Assembly: GCA_027186245.1 (NCBI GenBank)
Contig: CP114492.1
Coordinates: 5,468,501-5,532,500, forward strand
Direction: 5' to 3'
Length of the DNA: 64,000 bases
Source: Coriaria nepalensis
Taxonomy: Eukaryota; Streptophyta; Magnoliopsida; Cucurbitales; Coriariaceae
How positions within the stretch are numbered: the first letter of the stretch is position 1; every line of letters starts with the position of its first letter. The notes beneath the pieces were generated by a model. The model had not been told where the DNA came from. It saw nothing but the letters and a program-made list of their open reading frames with translations, and did no database searches. Below are positions 10,743-23,199 of this stretch, one piece after another. The position numbers were made by a program, and so were the translations under genes.

Positions 10743-12900
10743 GAATAGAATGCTATTTCAGTATTAGAGGTAGCTCAAAAGTTAGAGTCTTCGAAAAATC
10801 GAGTCCAGGACAATCAACCGGAAATGTAGCCTCCTAATTGTCCTTTTAGCCCACCATGGATCGTTCAATATGTAAAGTTAATTGAGAGGCCCGAGGTAGT
10901 AGAAATTGTGGTCAACGATAATCAGCTAGAACTGCCACCTTTTCATTGGCCTCTCAACCCACCACAGATTGTTTGGTGCGAAGAGCTGACTGAGAGGCCT
11001 AAAATCACAAGCATCCTGGCTAAGATGAACTGTCCAGATGAAGACCATCAGTCAGCCAGTTCTATCCACACATCCAACTTGATTGGGTTGGCTATCATTG
11101 AAGCTCGAGGCAATGGCCGTTCGACACCTTAACTATCTGACTCTTTGAAATGAGGGTCAAATCAGATGCCCAGAAGGTAGAAAAGTCAGCTTGTATGGCA
11201 GAATGCTTGGATATTATTGGAAGGAAAATCAATGATTGCTATGAGTTATCTCAACAACAAAAGAGCCTTGAGGGGCAGACCATAAACCCCCACCCCGATC
11301 AGGATAACAACATCACGCCCAAAAATCGGCCATAGGCCTACCTGCCGATAACATTTTTGCCACAAGTAGTATATCCACCAATGGTTGCTAGATAACCCTA
11401 GCAGGCTAGGCTACTATAGTAGGCCAATTGGTCGCCTCTACCTTTCAAAACATCAATCCGAAAGAATGGAAGCGTGGTCAACTTGTATCCACCACCTCGG
11501 CCCAATGATTGGCTGATGCACAACAAACAACGAAATGTTGCTAGTAAACCGCCTGCTGTCATTACACTGCCCATAATCAATTATATGGTCGGTAAGTTGT
11601 GGTCGGATGTTCCATTCTATCCCCATATACAACTACCTATGACGACCCCTCAGCCACAATGACCGCCAATTATGTTTAGCCTCTAGTGGATCGAGAATAA
11701 TTGTAAAGTATTATATAGAACATTTATGATCGAGCTACTCGACAGTCGCTTCGGTCAATGTATCACAAACCATATCTTGGGGAGATTGATTGGGAATTGT
11801 TCCCTCGCAGATACCAGGTCCAGAATTTCCTCCCATGTTTTGGAGATGACCTCGATTAGTCGATTGTAGGGCACATCAATCGCTTCATCGTTCAGTGAGG
11901 GGAGGCCGGTGCAGATGATAGGTAATGGATTCGGTTGTTTGCTAATTTCTTAATTGGGCAGTCTTTCACTTGGTATACTAGGCTACCACCCAATTCTGTA
12001 AGGACTTAGTAGGATATGAAGCTATATTTTCACACTCAGTTTTACCAAAATCATCCGGAAGTAACTATGGCCGATTTATCCTGTCTGTTGTAATGAATGG
12101 GGAAATCAACGGAAGCTTTTTGATCTTAGTTCAGAAAGATGAAGAACCGATGCAATGTGGCCCTACCTGAGCAGAAATTGATTAAGCTAGTCGTTAATGG
12201 TATGGATAGTAGGCTTTAAAAGAAATTTTAAGGCATGAAATCTGGGATTTTTTTAAGCTCTCTGCCAAGGTGGTTAGATACGAATGGCTGTTGAAAGCGG
12301 AGGTCTTCAGAAATGGGATATTAGTAGGGGCATATTACTAGAATCTTAACTACGATTTGGGTGTTTCTAGAATAATCGGCGATAAATCGGTCATTTTGTC
12401 AGCTCTCGATAAGACTATAAGCCGTTAGATGGCCCAACGATTCCCTCATGATAATGATAACATCTATTCCTTCAATATGAACAATGTAAACGAAAATTTT
12501 GACATCTTATTAGAAAATAAGGAGTTGAAAATTTTGCTAGGCCATAAATTTCCATAAGCTAACGAGAATCAATCAGTCGACCATACAATAATCCAATGGA
12601 ACAAACTCTAGCAATCATCCTATTTTGGCTCAACCTGGCCAAATCAAGAATTAAAGAAGTATCGTGATTAGGGGCGACTAACAGTTAGACTCAGAGACTG
12701 CCATAGTGGTTGTCAAGAGGAAATATTTTTTCTGAAAGATAGAGGAGTAATCAGCTAGACATTTGGTTTATTAAAGGGAACAAAATTAGGGAAAGTTAGC
12801 AGATTAAAAGCCGAAAATAAGGATGAAGGGGTCATATTTATAGAAGATTTGAGAGTCTGTGTCATTTACTCCTCCAATTTTTAGATTTATTCAATAAGAG
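10743..12900 (+). pseudogene. decayed retrotransposon gag (gypsy-type)
   Basis: In one frame from about 11,729 to 12,290 the reading is interrupted by about ten stops but shows the plant gypsy gag pattern. It starts with an H-K-P-Y...W-E-L-F-P approach segment. A GHINRF...GEAGADD helix and FTWYTRLPPNS near 11,970 follow, then FHTQFY, MADLS and finally CNVALPEQKLIKLVVNGM near 12,150-12,200. Upstream frames at 10908-11132 and 11150-11335 may be its amino part but carry no recognised motif. Gag would form the virus-like particle. No CCHC knuckle and no pol follow before the 3' LTR. Confidence 0.6.
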
Positions 12901-12918
12901 AAGTAAATTGGGAGCATT

Positions 12919-13695
12919 TGTTGATGCCAAAAAGATAATTTTGACACGTGGTGAATGATGCAGAAAAAACCCTAAAACAAATCAATTAAATGAGCCAAAA
13001 AAAGAGGCTAATTGGCCGAAAATGGCCAAAATCATCCTTTCCTCCTTTGATTGGTTAGCAAAAAGGTGGCCGACCATCCAAGGACCAATTGATCGAGGTG
13101 GGCAAACTGGTTAAGTGACCGTATGGTCTAATTGGCCATGCCACCACTTTCCTTCTTTCCCTAAAGTTCATTTTTACTAGTTTTAGGGGCTTTCTAGCAA
13201 AGTATGAGGGAACTTTGACCAATTCAATGTGGGTTTTCAGCAAAATTGAAGGGTCTCTCCGTAAAGGGAAAGGCTTGGTTAGGGTATTCCACCAAGATAG
13301 GCAAAATCAATTGATGTCTTGTAGTTTAACCATGTCCCAAGCATCAACCCACACAAAATCGATTAGTCTTTCTTTCGATATATAGGCTTTGACATACATG
13401 ATTTGACTTGAAAGCTCATTTAATATTCAACATAAATTTCGTCTTGTAAGCTATGTTTTATATATTTTACCATTATGGCATAGTAGATCCAGTATCAGAG
13501 AATCTGGAACTCTTTAGCTTTTTATTCGCTTCAATCGCTTTTACTTTCATGTAGTGAGTTTACTTTTCATTTATGGGCATTCCGTCAAATTTTGTTTCAT
13601 TTATATTATCATCCTTTATTTTATTTTCATTCACACGCTTTCCTTATGAGTAGTTCTAATTCAATTCGATTTATTTTTATACTTCTAGCATGACC
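12919..13695 (+). repeat. 3' LTR of the gag-only element
   Basis: Begins TGTTGATGCC right after a purine-rich tract. It shares about 430 bp with the 5' LTR. The start also matches the minus-strand LTR ending at 41,645, which begins TGTTGATGTC after a similar purine tract. The 3' limit is estimated from the end of similarity and may be off by tens of bases. Confidence 0.6.
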
Positions 13696-14060
13696 GCAGG
13701 TCATATTAACACATCAACATGTGCCTCACAAGAACAGACTAATAGCCTTACAATTTTTTTTGTCATCGCTCACTCATCTTGAACCCCCGATTCGGCCAGC
13801 GTGATCTAGGAAAATTTGTTTGCATCATCATTAGGGTTAGGTAAGATGAAGTCAAAACATAGAACATTGCATACAAGATATAATGACGATTTTAGGTCTA
13901 ACTATTACATGCACTATTATAGTCAGTACACATATCTCATCAACTGTTAGTACTTTTACCATTGAGAATTATCTATATGTCACATTCAGGGCACTTGGTC
14001 TCTACCAAGCATCCATATAATCATTTCGATGCTCCACAAACATCAATGGTCATGAGCAAT
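13696..14060. other. intergenic between two retroelements, no gene
   Basis: No coding frame or repeat boundary could be recognised. Its last bases, GAGCAAT, are the candidate 5' target site of the copia element that follows. Confidence 0.35.
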
Positions 14061-15930
14061 TGTTGAGCGTGGTGCCATAAAAGTGTGTAATAAGTATAAT
14101 TTTATGAATATAGTAAATGTGACATTTTTCTATATAATTGTTTGAATATGTTATTATCGAATAATGTGTATAAATATCAGAAAATTCCAAATTCATTTAT
14201 GTAACTATAATCTTGTACTCTTACGAGAGGATTAAGATTATTAGATAATGGATTAAATTGTCCGCAACATATTAAAATATTACATTTTTAATTAATGGTT
14301 GCTAGTACAGTCCACTAGCATTATGAATATAAATGATCTAGATTTGGATCACTGATTTAGATAGACATCTTAGAGGGGGGGGGGGTGCTCTATATACTTG
14401 GATTATATAAGATTGGACTCAATATGAACTGATTCTTTATCAACATACTGTTTGCCATAAATAATTTTATTCATATCAATAGATGATCATATACATATCA
14501 ATCTGAATTCTGAGTAGTCATGAACTCCTGTTTATGTCAACTAGATCTTTTGATTCACTTATCGCAGTTTGTTTGAAAAATAGGCTAAAGACTTTTATTT
14601 TGGAGGTTCATTGGGATAAGCAGTTGGGAACATGATTTACAGATATGAAATCCAAATCTTCTTCATAGAAGATTGTATATTGGTTCCCTTGAGAGTTAAT
14701 TCTAGAACTGAATGGTTTTGAGCTTAAATTTACAATTAAGTTATCAATTGACCATTCACTAGTGGATTAATGGTACTTAAGGATAACGAGATAATTAGAG
14801 GGGTAAAATGGTAATTTTGATCATATCTAATTATGAATCAATTATTGGAGGATTAAATTGCATGTAATGATAATGTCAATGGACTACTAGAGATTGCTCA
14901 GTAATTTGTTCTATAATTACAAGAGTGCAATCTCATAATTTTAGTGAAATAATATTGAGATTTATAAATAAGATTTATTAGATTGAACAGTTTAATTAAG
15001 AATCTAATATGTTGGAGTTTGAAATTTTAGATCCATGGTCCCCAAGTCTCATTTGCAAAGAAAATAGTTTTCTAAGGCAGATATGTAATTATGAAATAAA
15101 TAGTGTTGATAAGTTAATTGGAGAATTAATTATTTAAAATATGTATTTAAATAAAATAGTGAATTATGAAATTCACTTTAAATAAGTAATAATATATTTA
15201 ATTTTGAATTAAATATATTATGTAATATTAAGTTGTTATGAGATATCAATTTAATATTAAGATTAGGCAAGTCAAATTTAAATTAGTTTGAGAAGCTAAT
15301 TTAAAATTCAAAAAAGATATGATTTGATTTAAAATAGATAATATTTTATTTTAAATTATATTTGAAAAGAATTTGAAAAAATTTGATAGAATAAAATAAA
15401 GAGGTAACACAGACACATTGCGACATGTGTCACATGCTTAGCATTGTGCACAATGATAGTGGAGTGGCCGGCCATGGGGTAGAAGAATAGCCATGGCGAT
15501 CTTGTAATTATATTACAAGTTTCTTATTATCTTATTATTCAGCCCATGGTGCTCTAACGGATCGGGTCAGGGGTTGACCCATGACCCGTCTAGTAAATGG
15601 GTTTGATTTATTTATTTTGTAGCCCAAAAATATTGTATTTTTAGGCTCATTAACTTAATTTCAGATTTCGTGAAAAACCAAATAACTTGTTGGGTTTGAC
15701 CCAAGAAGTTTAATAGGTCCAAAGAGTTTAGATCTAATTGGAAATAATTAAGTTAAATATTGAATTGGAATTAGAAAAAAATTATTTTTCTAGTGATTTT
15801 GGAATTTGGTTTGATTTAAAAAATTATCAGTTGGGTCTAGATTGATGGTGGAGCAAGCTTAGGGAAGAATATATTCTTTATTTTCTTATTCCTTTATATT
15901 TTTCCAGCGGTTGTAATTTCTAAAAATAAC
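14061..15930 (+). repeat. 5' LTR of copia element 1
   Basis: It aligns with the 3' LTR over its first about 310 bp (14,061-14,372 with 20,951-21,255). It aligns again over about 15,105-15,420 with 21,296-21,340 plus 22,200-22,440, on either side of the hAT insertion. About 0.7 kb (14,373-15,095), including a run of 11 G at 14,375-14,385, is missing from the 3' copy. The right boundary is uncertain by perhaps 50 bp. Confidence 0.6.
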
Positions 15931-17006
15931 CAAAATTACTCGCCCATTATATCTATTTATTTATCTTGATTGATAATATATTCATACATTAGTTAATTAC
16001 ATGTCAGGCATGAATACCCACATAGTTTTTTATTTATTTAAATCATATATCTCATAAGTAGAAACATATTTTATTAGGATTGTCCTATTTGTTTATGTAA
16101 TTTATTTAATGAATATAATTACATACATGAATTACGTTTTAAACAGTTAAACTTAATAATCACACCTAATAAAGTAAAACATTTACATTAGGATTTTAAA
16201 AGATCAACTATGTTAAAGGGAGTTTTATTAAAGTTTTATGAATGTACTTAGGCTATTAATTATAAATTAGGTTCATATTAAAATATGGAATACAAAGTTT
16301 AGATTGAACCTAGGCCCAATAATATTGGTATTTATAAATAATTGGATTATATTCATTAGTTAATTAACTAGTAATTAATTTAGAATTAATTAATTAGTTT
16401 TGTTTGAAAACATAGGATGTTTTATGAAAATGCATGTTTTAAAATGGTGATTATGAGAACGTTGATATGACAATATAACCTATGGTCTCCATTAGTAATA
16501 GAACAGTGTGAGATATGGAAAGGGTCTCAAGATGGTTTTGTTTTCGTCTCCTACAAGAAGGTTTCGGATAATATCAATACAAAGTTTGGCTTCTTAAGAA
16601 GATAGGGAAAAATGATGTATTTCAAACTTGACCGACCCTAAGGCGGAAACTTTTGAGTTAAGTCATGGATTCCGAAATATTGGGTTGCACTCAGAAAGAA
16701 ATAATTAAGCTTTAAGTGGCTAATTGTATGTTAATTGAATAAACAGTAACTTATGAGAAAAAAGAAAATATGAGATATTTTAAGTTTTACTTGTAGGTTT
16801 CGGAATGTCTCAAAATTAATTTGAAATTAGTATTATGACCTTAAGACGACATATTAATTGTTGAGTTAATTTATCGTCGTTTAGTAATGAATAATTTTAT
16901 GTGTTTTATTTCTTGCATTCATACATCATATTTACTATTCCGAAACTTTGATATTTATTTCAATTATAATGAATGAGGTATGTTTTACTTAATTTCAACA
17001 ATCATC

Positions 17007-17880
17007 ATGTCTTCAATTAATTATCATAGTACCGCTTTACTCAACGAATTCAAATTAACTGATGACAATTTTATGAGATGGAAATCAAACTTAAATATGG
17101 TATTTATTTGTGAGAATCATAAATTTGTCTTGACCAAGGAATATCCTAAAGAGCTAGCTGCCAATGCTGCCCGTAATGTACGGGAAAAATATGACCATTA
17201 GATCCAATCCAAAAATAAGGCCAAATGCTACATGTTGATGAGCATGAGTGATGTTCTTAGGAAGAAACATGAAAATGTGGAGACATCATATGAGTTATTG
17301 GAGTCTCTTCAGGCTTTGTTAGGGAAACATGTGGACCAGAGTCATCTTGAGGCTACTAGAACCTACATGAATGCTAATATGAAGAAAGGAGTTTCTGTAA
17401 GAAATCATGTTTTGAACATTATCAACACGATGCATGAGGCGAAAACATATGGGGCTACCATTGATGAGCGCACTCAAGTTAACACCATACTTGAGTCACT
17501 TTCCTAAAATTTGCTGCATTCACTACCAACTATGTTATAGACAAGCTGCAGTACAACATGACTTAGCTGTTGAAAGAATTGCAAACTTTTTAGACCCTTA
17601 ATAAGGATAGGTCCAAAGAGAGTGAAGCAAATGTTGCTGAACAAAAGTCATTTTCCTTTTATTCTAAGAACAATAAGAGGAAGAACACTAATGGTAAGGA
17701 TAAGAAGGGAAAGAAAGCTAAGAAGTCACTTAAAGGCAAGGAGAACAAGAAGAATGACAACTCCAAGAAAAAGGAACCCAAGGGAAAGTGTATGCACTGC
17801 GGAGTTGACGACCATTGGAAGAGAAACTGTAACAAGTATCTCTCCGAGCTAAAGGAGAAAAAGAAAGGTAAATTTGATTT
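17007..17880 (+). pseudogene. copia element 1 gag with intact CCHC knuckle
   Basis: The start ATG at 17,007 opens MSSINYHSTALLNEFKLTD, followed by NFMRWKSNLNMVF, the usual copia gag start. A stop at 17,199-17,201 and another at 17,505-17,507 break the frame, and the rest continues in other frames. A zinc knuckle C-x2-C-x4-H-x4-C (CMHCGVDDHWKRNC) is intact at 17,789-17,830, after a Lys-rich stretch. The product would have packaged element RNA in cytoplasmic particles. Now inactive. Confidence 0.75.
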
Positions 17881-20877
17881 ACTTCTTTTAAGAGCTTGTT
17901 TAGTGGAAGATGATTTGTCATATTGGATAGTAGATTCGGAAGCCACTAATCATGTTTGTTCTTCTTTATAGATACTTAGTTCTTTGAGGGAGCTTGCTAT
18001 TGAGGACGTGACGATGAAAGTTCGCAGTGGTGCGATCGTTTGAGCTAAAATAGTAGGAGAAGTTCATTTAGTTTTATCAATAATTATCTTATTGTGAACA
18101 ATGTTTATTTTATTTTTGGATTTTGCAGAAATTTGATTTCTTTATCTATGTTGCACGAACAAGATTTTGATATTTTTTTTATTAATAATGAGATTATTAT
18201 TTCTAAGAAAAGTTTTGATATTTTTCATGCAAAATAAACTAATAGACTCTATTTACTTAAACCAAATGAATAATCGTTAAATAATTCACAATTATTTAGA
18301 ATAGCAAATCCTAAATCAAACAAACGACAAAAAGTTACTTAAAGTGATGATACATATCTTTACATTCTTAGGTTAGGACATATCAATCTTAATAGGATAA
18401 ATAGGTTAGTAAAGGATGATCCTTTAAGAGTGCTAATTGTTGGCACTCTTCTAGTTTGTGAATCCTGCTTTGAAGGAAAGATGACTAAGAGACATTTCTC
18501 TGCAAAGAGCCAAAGAGCCAAAGAACCACTTGAGTTAGTACATAGCGATGTGTGTGGTCCTAGATACAGATACATATACCTAATGTAAAGGAAATCTGAA
18601 ACTTTTTGAAAGTTCAATGAATTTTGAGCTGAAGTTGAAAAGCAATTAGAAAATCACTTAAAACACTTTGATTAGATCGAGGAAGTGAATACCTTGATTT
18701 TGAGTTTAATGGTCATTTGTTGGAGCATGGTATTCTATTCCAACTCACAGCACCTGGAAAACCATAGTAGAATGGTATTGCAAAACGGAGAAATAAAACC
18801 TTACTGGATATGCTTAGATCAATATTGAGCTACTCATCCCTACCACTCGCATTCTTGGGATATGCACTTCAAACCGCGGTATACATTTTGAATGTAGTCC
18901 CATCTAAGTCAATGCAAAAGACACATTTAGATTTTCGGAATGGCACTAAACCTAGTTTATGCCATTTTTGCATATGAGGAGGGTGTCCAAAACACGTGCT
19001 GAAAACCAAGACTAGGAAGTTGGACTCACAAAATGAAGTTTGCATATTCTTTGGCTATAGTCCGGGCATAAGGAGATGTTACTTTCATTGTCCTAGTGAG
19101 AAAAAGGTGTTTGTATCGACAAATGCAACCTTTTATAAACATGACTATATGACAAACTACAAACCTCATAGTAAGGTAATTCCGGGTTAATTGAATTCTG
19201 ATTAGGTCAGACCATCTCAATAACCATCCGATGAACAGAAACATCAAGAGACCACCGATCCTAGTCAGGACACCTTAGTAACTCATTATAGTGGGAGGAT
19301 TGTGAGATAACCCATTCGTTATGAACACGAGGCATAGGTTGTCAGACTCAAACCAAGATGATCCATTAACTTTTAAGGAGCCAATGGATGATTCTGACAA
19401 GGATAAGTGGTAAGATGCAATGAACCAAGAAATGGAATCCATGTATTCCAATTCTATCTAAGAACTTGTAGACCCACCTGAAGATGTCAGGCTCATTGGA
19501 TGTAAATGGATCTTCAAGAAGAAAAGAGGCATAGATGGGAAAGTAGAGACTTTCAAATCAAAACTTGTAGTGAAGAACTATACCCAAAGGGAAGGAGTCA
19601 ATTATGAAGAGACTTTCCCTTGCGTTACCATGCTAAAGTCTATACGGATTCTCTTATCCATAGCCACTAGTTTAAACTACGAGATATGACAAATGGATGT
19701 CAAGATAGCTTTTCTGAATGGCTATCCTGAAGAGAGTATTTATATGATGCTACCAGAAGGTTTTGTGCAAAATGGCCAAGAGCAAAATGTTTTCAAGTTG
19801 CTAAGATCCATTTATGGGTCGAAGCAAGCCTCTAGGTCTTGGAACCTAAGGTTTGATGAGACTATCAAGATGTATGACGTCGAACAAAATGTTGATGAAC
19901 TGTGTGTTTATAAACACATCAAAGATAAAAAGGTGGTTTTCTTAGTTCTTTATGTAGTTGATATTTTATTCATTAGGAATGATATACAAATATTGTTAAA
20001 TGTGAAGAAATGGCTAGCCGAGCAATTCCAAATGAAAGATTTCGGAGAAGCGAGCTATGTTATAGGAATCCAAATCCTAAGGGATAGAAAGAACAAGCTT
20101 TTGGCACTGTCTTAAGCCTCTTATATAGATAAGGTGATGGCTCATTTCTCAATGCAAAACTCTAAGAAAGGTCAATCGCCGAGCTAGGGTGGAGTAGTTC
20201 TTTCTAAAGAGCGACATTTAAAGATATCTCAGGAAGAAGAAGAGATGAGACAGATTCCTTATGCCTCAACTGTAGGCAGTCTGATGTATGACATGTTGTG
20301 TACAAGACCTCACATTTGTTATGCACTAGGGATAGTTAGTTGTTATTAATCAAATCCTGGTTTAGAATACTAGATAGTAGTAAAGCATATTCTCAAGTAT
20401 CTTTGGAGAACGAGAGACTATATGCTTGTTTGTTCAGGTGGAGACCTGAACCCCATGGGATACACTGATTCTAATTTTCAATCAGATAAAGATAGTCGAA
20501 AGTCGACTTTTGGATCATTGTTCACACTTGGTAGAGGAGCAGTAGTCTGCAGAAGTATCAAACAATTTAGTATTGCATATTATACTATGGAAGCCGAATA
20601 TATAGCGGCTTGTGAAGCAGCGAAATGTGTGGTTTGGCTCAGGAAGTTCTATATAGATATAAAAGTTTTTCCATATATACATAAGCCACTAATCCCGTAC
20701 TGTGACAACATTGGGGTAGTGGCGAATTCAAAGGAACCGAGGTGTCATAAGAGAGGTAAGCACATAGAGAGGAAATATCATCTCATCCGAGAGATAGTAC
20801 ATCGAGGTAATGTGACAGTTATGAGGATAGCGTTGAAACATAACTTTATGGATTCTGTAGCAAGACACATCAGGTAA
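17881..20877 (+). pseudogene. copia element 1 pol (protease, integrase, RT, RNase H)
   Basis: Protease: WIVDSEATNHVC near 17,925-17,960, with Glu in place of the Gly of D-S-G. Integrase: the zinc-binding entry LGHINLNRI and CESCFEGKMTKRHF near 18,365-18,500, with core pieces such as EPLELVHSDVCGP near 18,520-18,560, broken afterwards. Reverse transcriptase: GCKWIFKKKRGIDG, QMDVKIAFLNGYPEE and LRSIYGSKQASRSW, with the YVDD box mutated to Y-V-V-D at 19,951-19,962. RNase H: the frame 20422-20877 holds GYTDSNFQSDKDSRKST, MEAEYIAACEA and KHIERKYHLIRE. Several in-frame stops, and catalytic residues changed in the protease and reverse transcriptase, mean it cannot act. Confidence 0.8.
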
Positions 20878-20950
20878 AGTCTTTTGAGGATCATGCACGT
20901 AATTTAGGGATAAGGGAAATGCCTCACTTTCTTTAGGAAAAGTGGGAGAT

Positions 20951-22881
20951 TGTTGGGTATGGTGCCATAAGAGCATGTAATAAGTACAATTTTAAGAAAT
21001 TAATTTTTTTCTATATAATTATTTGAATGTGTTATTATTGAATAATGTGTATAAATATCAGAAAATTTCAAATTCATTTATGTAACTATAATCTTGTATT
21101 AGTACGAAAAAATTAAAATTATAGATAATGAATTAAATTGTCTGCAACATATTAAAGTATGGAATATTTAATTAATAGTTGTTAGTACGGTCCACTAGCA
21201 TTATGAATATAAGTGATCTACATCCGGATCACTGACGTAGATAGACATCTTAGTTAAGGTATTTTCCAGGGAAAATATTTAATATGAGATACTGGTGTTG
21301 ATTAGTTAATTGGATAATTAATTAATTTAAAGATGTATTTGAATTAGAGGTGTCAAAACGGACCGCCCGGCCCGGCCCTTTCAGAGCTTTTTACTATTCA
21401 GCATCGGGCCGGGCCGGGCCTATAAAAAAATGGGCCGGCCTGAGCTTGGCCCGTTTTGAAAATATATGTCCGAGCCCGGCCCGGAAAGCCCTTTGGGTTT
21501 ATCTCGAGCCCATCCGGGCTTAAAATGGGCCGGATTCGATCGGGCCTTACCGGGACTAAAATTGGCTTAGCCCGGAAAGCTCTTTAAGTTTATCCCGAGC
21601 CCATTCGAGCTTAAAATGGACCGGGTTTGACCGAGCCTTACCCGGCCTAAAATAGGCCCGACTCTTTCTAAATAAAATATTCATAATAAATTATTATTAA
21701 AGTAAGAGAGATTATTTAAGATTAAAGAATAAGGATAAGAGAGATAATAAGGAATAAGGATAAGAGATTGAGATTAATGATAAGAAAACTAGGGATTATA
21801 GAAGAATGAAGATTAATTATAAATTAGACTATTAGAAGATTAGATAAGAGATCGAGAGAGAGAGTGTGTGAGAAAATGTGAGGAAAAATTATAATGAAAG
21901 AGTGAATATTTATAGGAAAAATTCGAGTGGAGGAAGACTTTTAAAATTATTTTTATGAAGGAGGTAAAATAAAAAAAAAATTAAGAAATTTTTTTTTTTA
22001 ATTTCTTTAGGCAAGGCCCAACCGGGCCAGGCCCAAGAAGGCCCAGTCGGGCTTGTATGCCGGGCTGGGATGGGCCGGCCCTTCGGGATTGGAAATTTGT
22101 CCTAGCCTGGGTTCCGTATATGGACCAGGCTTAGGGTCGGGATTTTCCCTCGGGCTACGGGCCAGGCCAAAAAACCCGACCCATTTTGACACCTCTAATT
22201 TGAATAATTTCGAAATTCACTTTAAGTAAATAATAATATATTTAATTTTGAATTAAATATGTTATGTAATATTAATTTGTTATGAGATATCAATTCAATA
22301 TTAAAATTAGCCAAGTCAAATTTCAATTCATTTGAGAACTAATTTAAAATTCAAATAAGATATGATTTGATTTAAATTAGATAAGATTCTATTTTAAAAT
22401 AGATGTGAAAAAGATTTGATATAATAAAATAAAAAGATAACATGGTCACTTATAATTATGTTCCGAGTTTCATATTATCTCATTATTTTATTATTTGACA
22501 TTATGTTTGAATTATTTAATTCAAATTAATTTAGAAGAGTTTTTATATTAAAAAATAGTGTTGAATGGAAAGCCTAATAAAATTCTATAAATACATACAG
22601 TTCTAATTATTTTAGGGAGGTTTTTTTGAAAGAGAAAAAGAAATATGAAACCTAGTATATCTATTGCCAACACACATCTTAGTGTGTTGAGATCAACTTG
22701 GAAGATCGTTGTGTGAGTCTCAACGATCGATTCACATAAACTACAGTATAATATCTTTGTTTAACTATAAGATTAATATATATATATATATGTAATCTCT
22801 AAAAGTTTTTTAGAAAAGTTTTGTAATATAAAAGGACCAGCAATCACTTCCGCTGTGAATTTTTAAACCCGATTTCAAACA
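20951..22881 (+). repeat. 3' LTR of copia element 1, split by a hAT insertion
   Basis: Starts directly after the purine tract. It consists of 20,951-21,344, the inserted hAT element, then 22,206-22,881. The distal part holds a CTATAAATACATACAG box near 22,590 and the phrase CTTCCGCTGTGAATTTTTAA near 22,847. Compared with the 5' LTR it lacks about 0.7 kb. The end at 22,881 is an inference from the CA dinucleotide. Confidence 0.65.
21345..22197. mobile_element. non-autonomous hAT DNA transposon (853 bp)
   Basis: The terminal inverted repeats are TAGAGGTGTCAAAACGG at the left and, read from the right end, TAGAGGTGTCAAAATGG (one mismatch in 17). The element is flanked by a perfect 8-bp target-site duplication ATTTGAAT at 21,337-21,344 and 22,198-22,205. 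The 8-bp duplication and the TAGGGGTGTCAA-type ends are diagnostic of the hAT superfamily. Both subterminal regions are rich in GGGCC and CGGGCC motifs on both strands. No transposase is encoded; the small minus-strand frame at 22,007-22,192 only reflects these repeats. It inserted after copia element 1, because it interrupts that element's LTR. Confidence 0.9.
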
Positions 22882-23199
22882 GAAATACCATCCTGCGCAT
22901 TTAGGAAATGAACTATGTGGTAGCCTATCCAGATTATCAATGTCCTTTTTGATTATCCTATGACTACAAATGATTCGTACCTTAAGCTTTAAGTAAATTG
23001 CATCTCATCAGGATGATCTCATCATAGCCTTAAGTGCATAACTTAATATACATGATTTTACCATGATATGCATTTAATGAGCATGAATCATTAGCGCCAA
23101 CAAAACCGATGAACATGATAAATCAAAATTGTATTTAATAATAATAAATAACAACTATTACTGTTTGCTATCATTTTGTATAAAGATAGTTTGATATAA
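22882..23199. other. intergenic or degenerate LTR of the following minus-strand element
   Basis: No gene. A minus-strand phrase TAGTAGGATATATTTCTTAT near 23,195-23,215 resembles copia LTR starts of the TGTTAGGATATAT type. This stretch may therefore be the decayed 3' LTR of the reverse copia element, but no second copy was found to confirm it. Confidence 0.3.

Larger units (their letters stand above)
9815..13695 (+). mobile_element. Ty3/gypsy-type LTR element with gag only
   Basis: Paired LTR segments flank an internal region of about 2.2 kb. The 5' LTR is truncated and starts near 9,815 at the shared AGCAAAGTATGAGGGAA. A primer-site-like sequence, GCACGCTCGGTGG, lies at 10,731-10,743. The 3' LTR starts TGTTGATGCC at 12,919, after a purine tract (AAATTGGGAGCA). 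Between them only a gag-like frame is readable. No protease, reverse transcriptase or integrase was found in any frame. It is either a non-autonomous TR-GAG element or a deletion derivative. No target-site duplication could be sought because the 5' end is missing. Confidence 0.62.
14061..22881 (+). mobile_element. Ty1/copia retrotransposon 1, complete in layout but decayed
   Basis: Both LTRs begin alike: TGTTGAGCGTGGTGCCATAA at 14,061 and TGTTGGGTATGGTGCCATAA at 20,951. The 3' LTR is preceded by the copia purine tract AAGTGGGAGAT (20,940-20,950). Between them lie gag with a CCHC knuckle, protease, integrase, reverse transcriptase and RNase H, in copia order. Many stops and frameshifts make it inactive. 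The right end is placed at 22,881, where a CA is followed by GAAAT. The left flank is GCAAT, so the target-site duplication is at best imperfect. No primer binding site was recognised. A hAT element has inserted in the 3' LTR. Confidence 0.82.

Noticed and set aside
22007..22192. Minus-strand 61-aa frame in the hAT element
   Set aside because: Only reflects GGCCC-rich subterminal repeats; no transposase motif.
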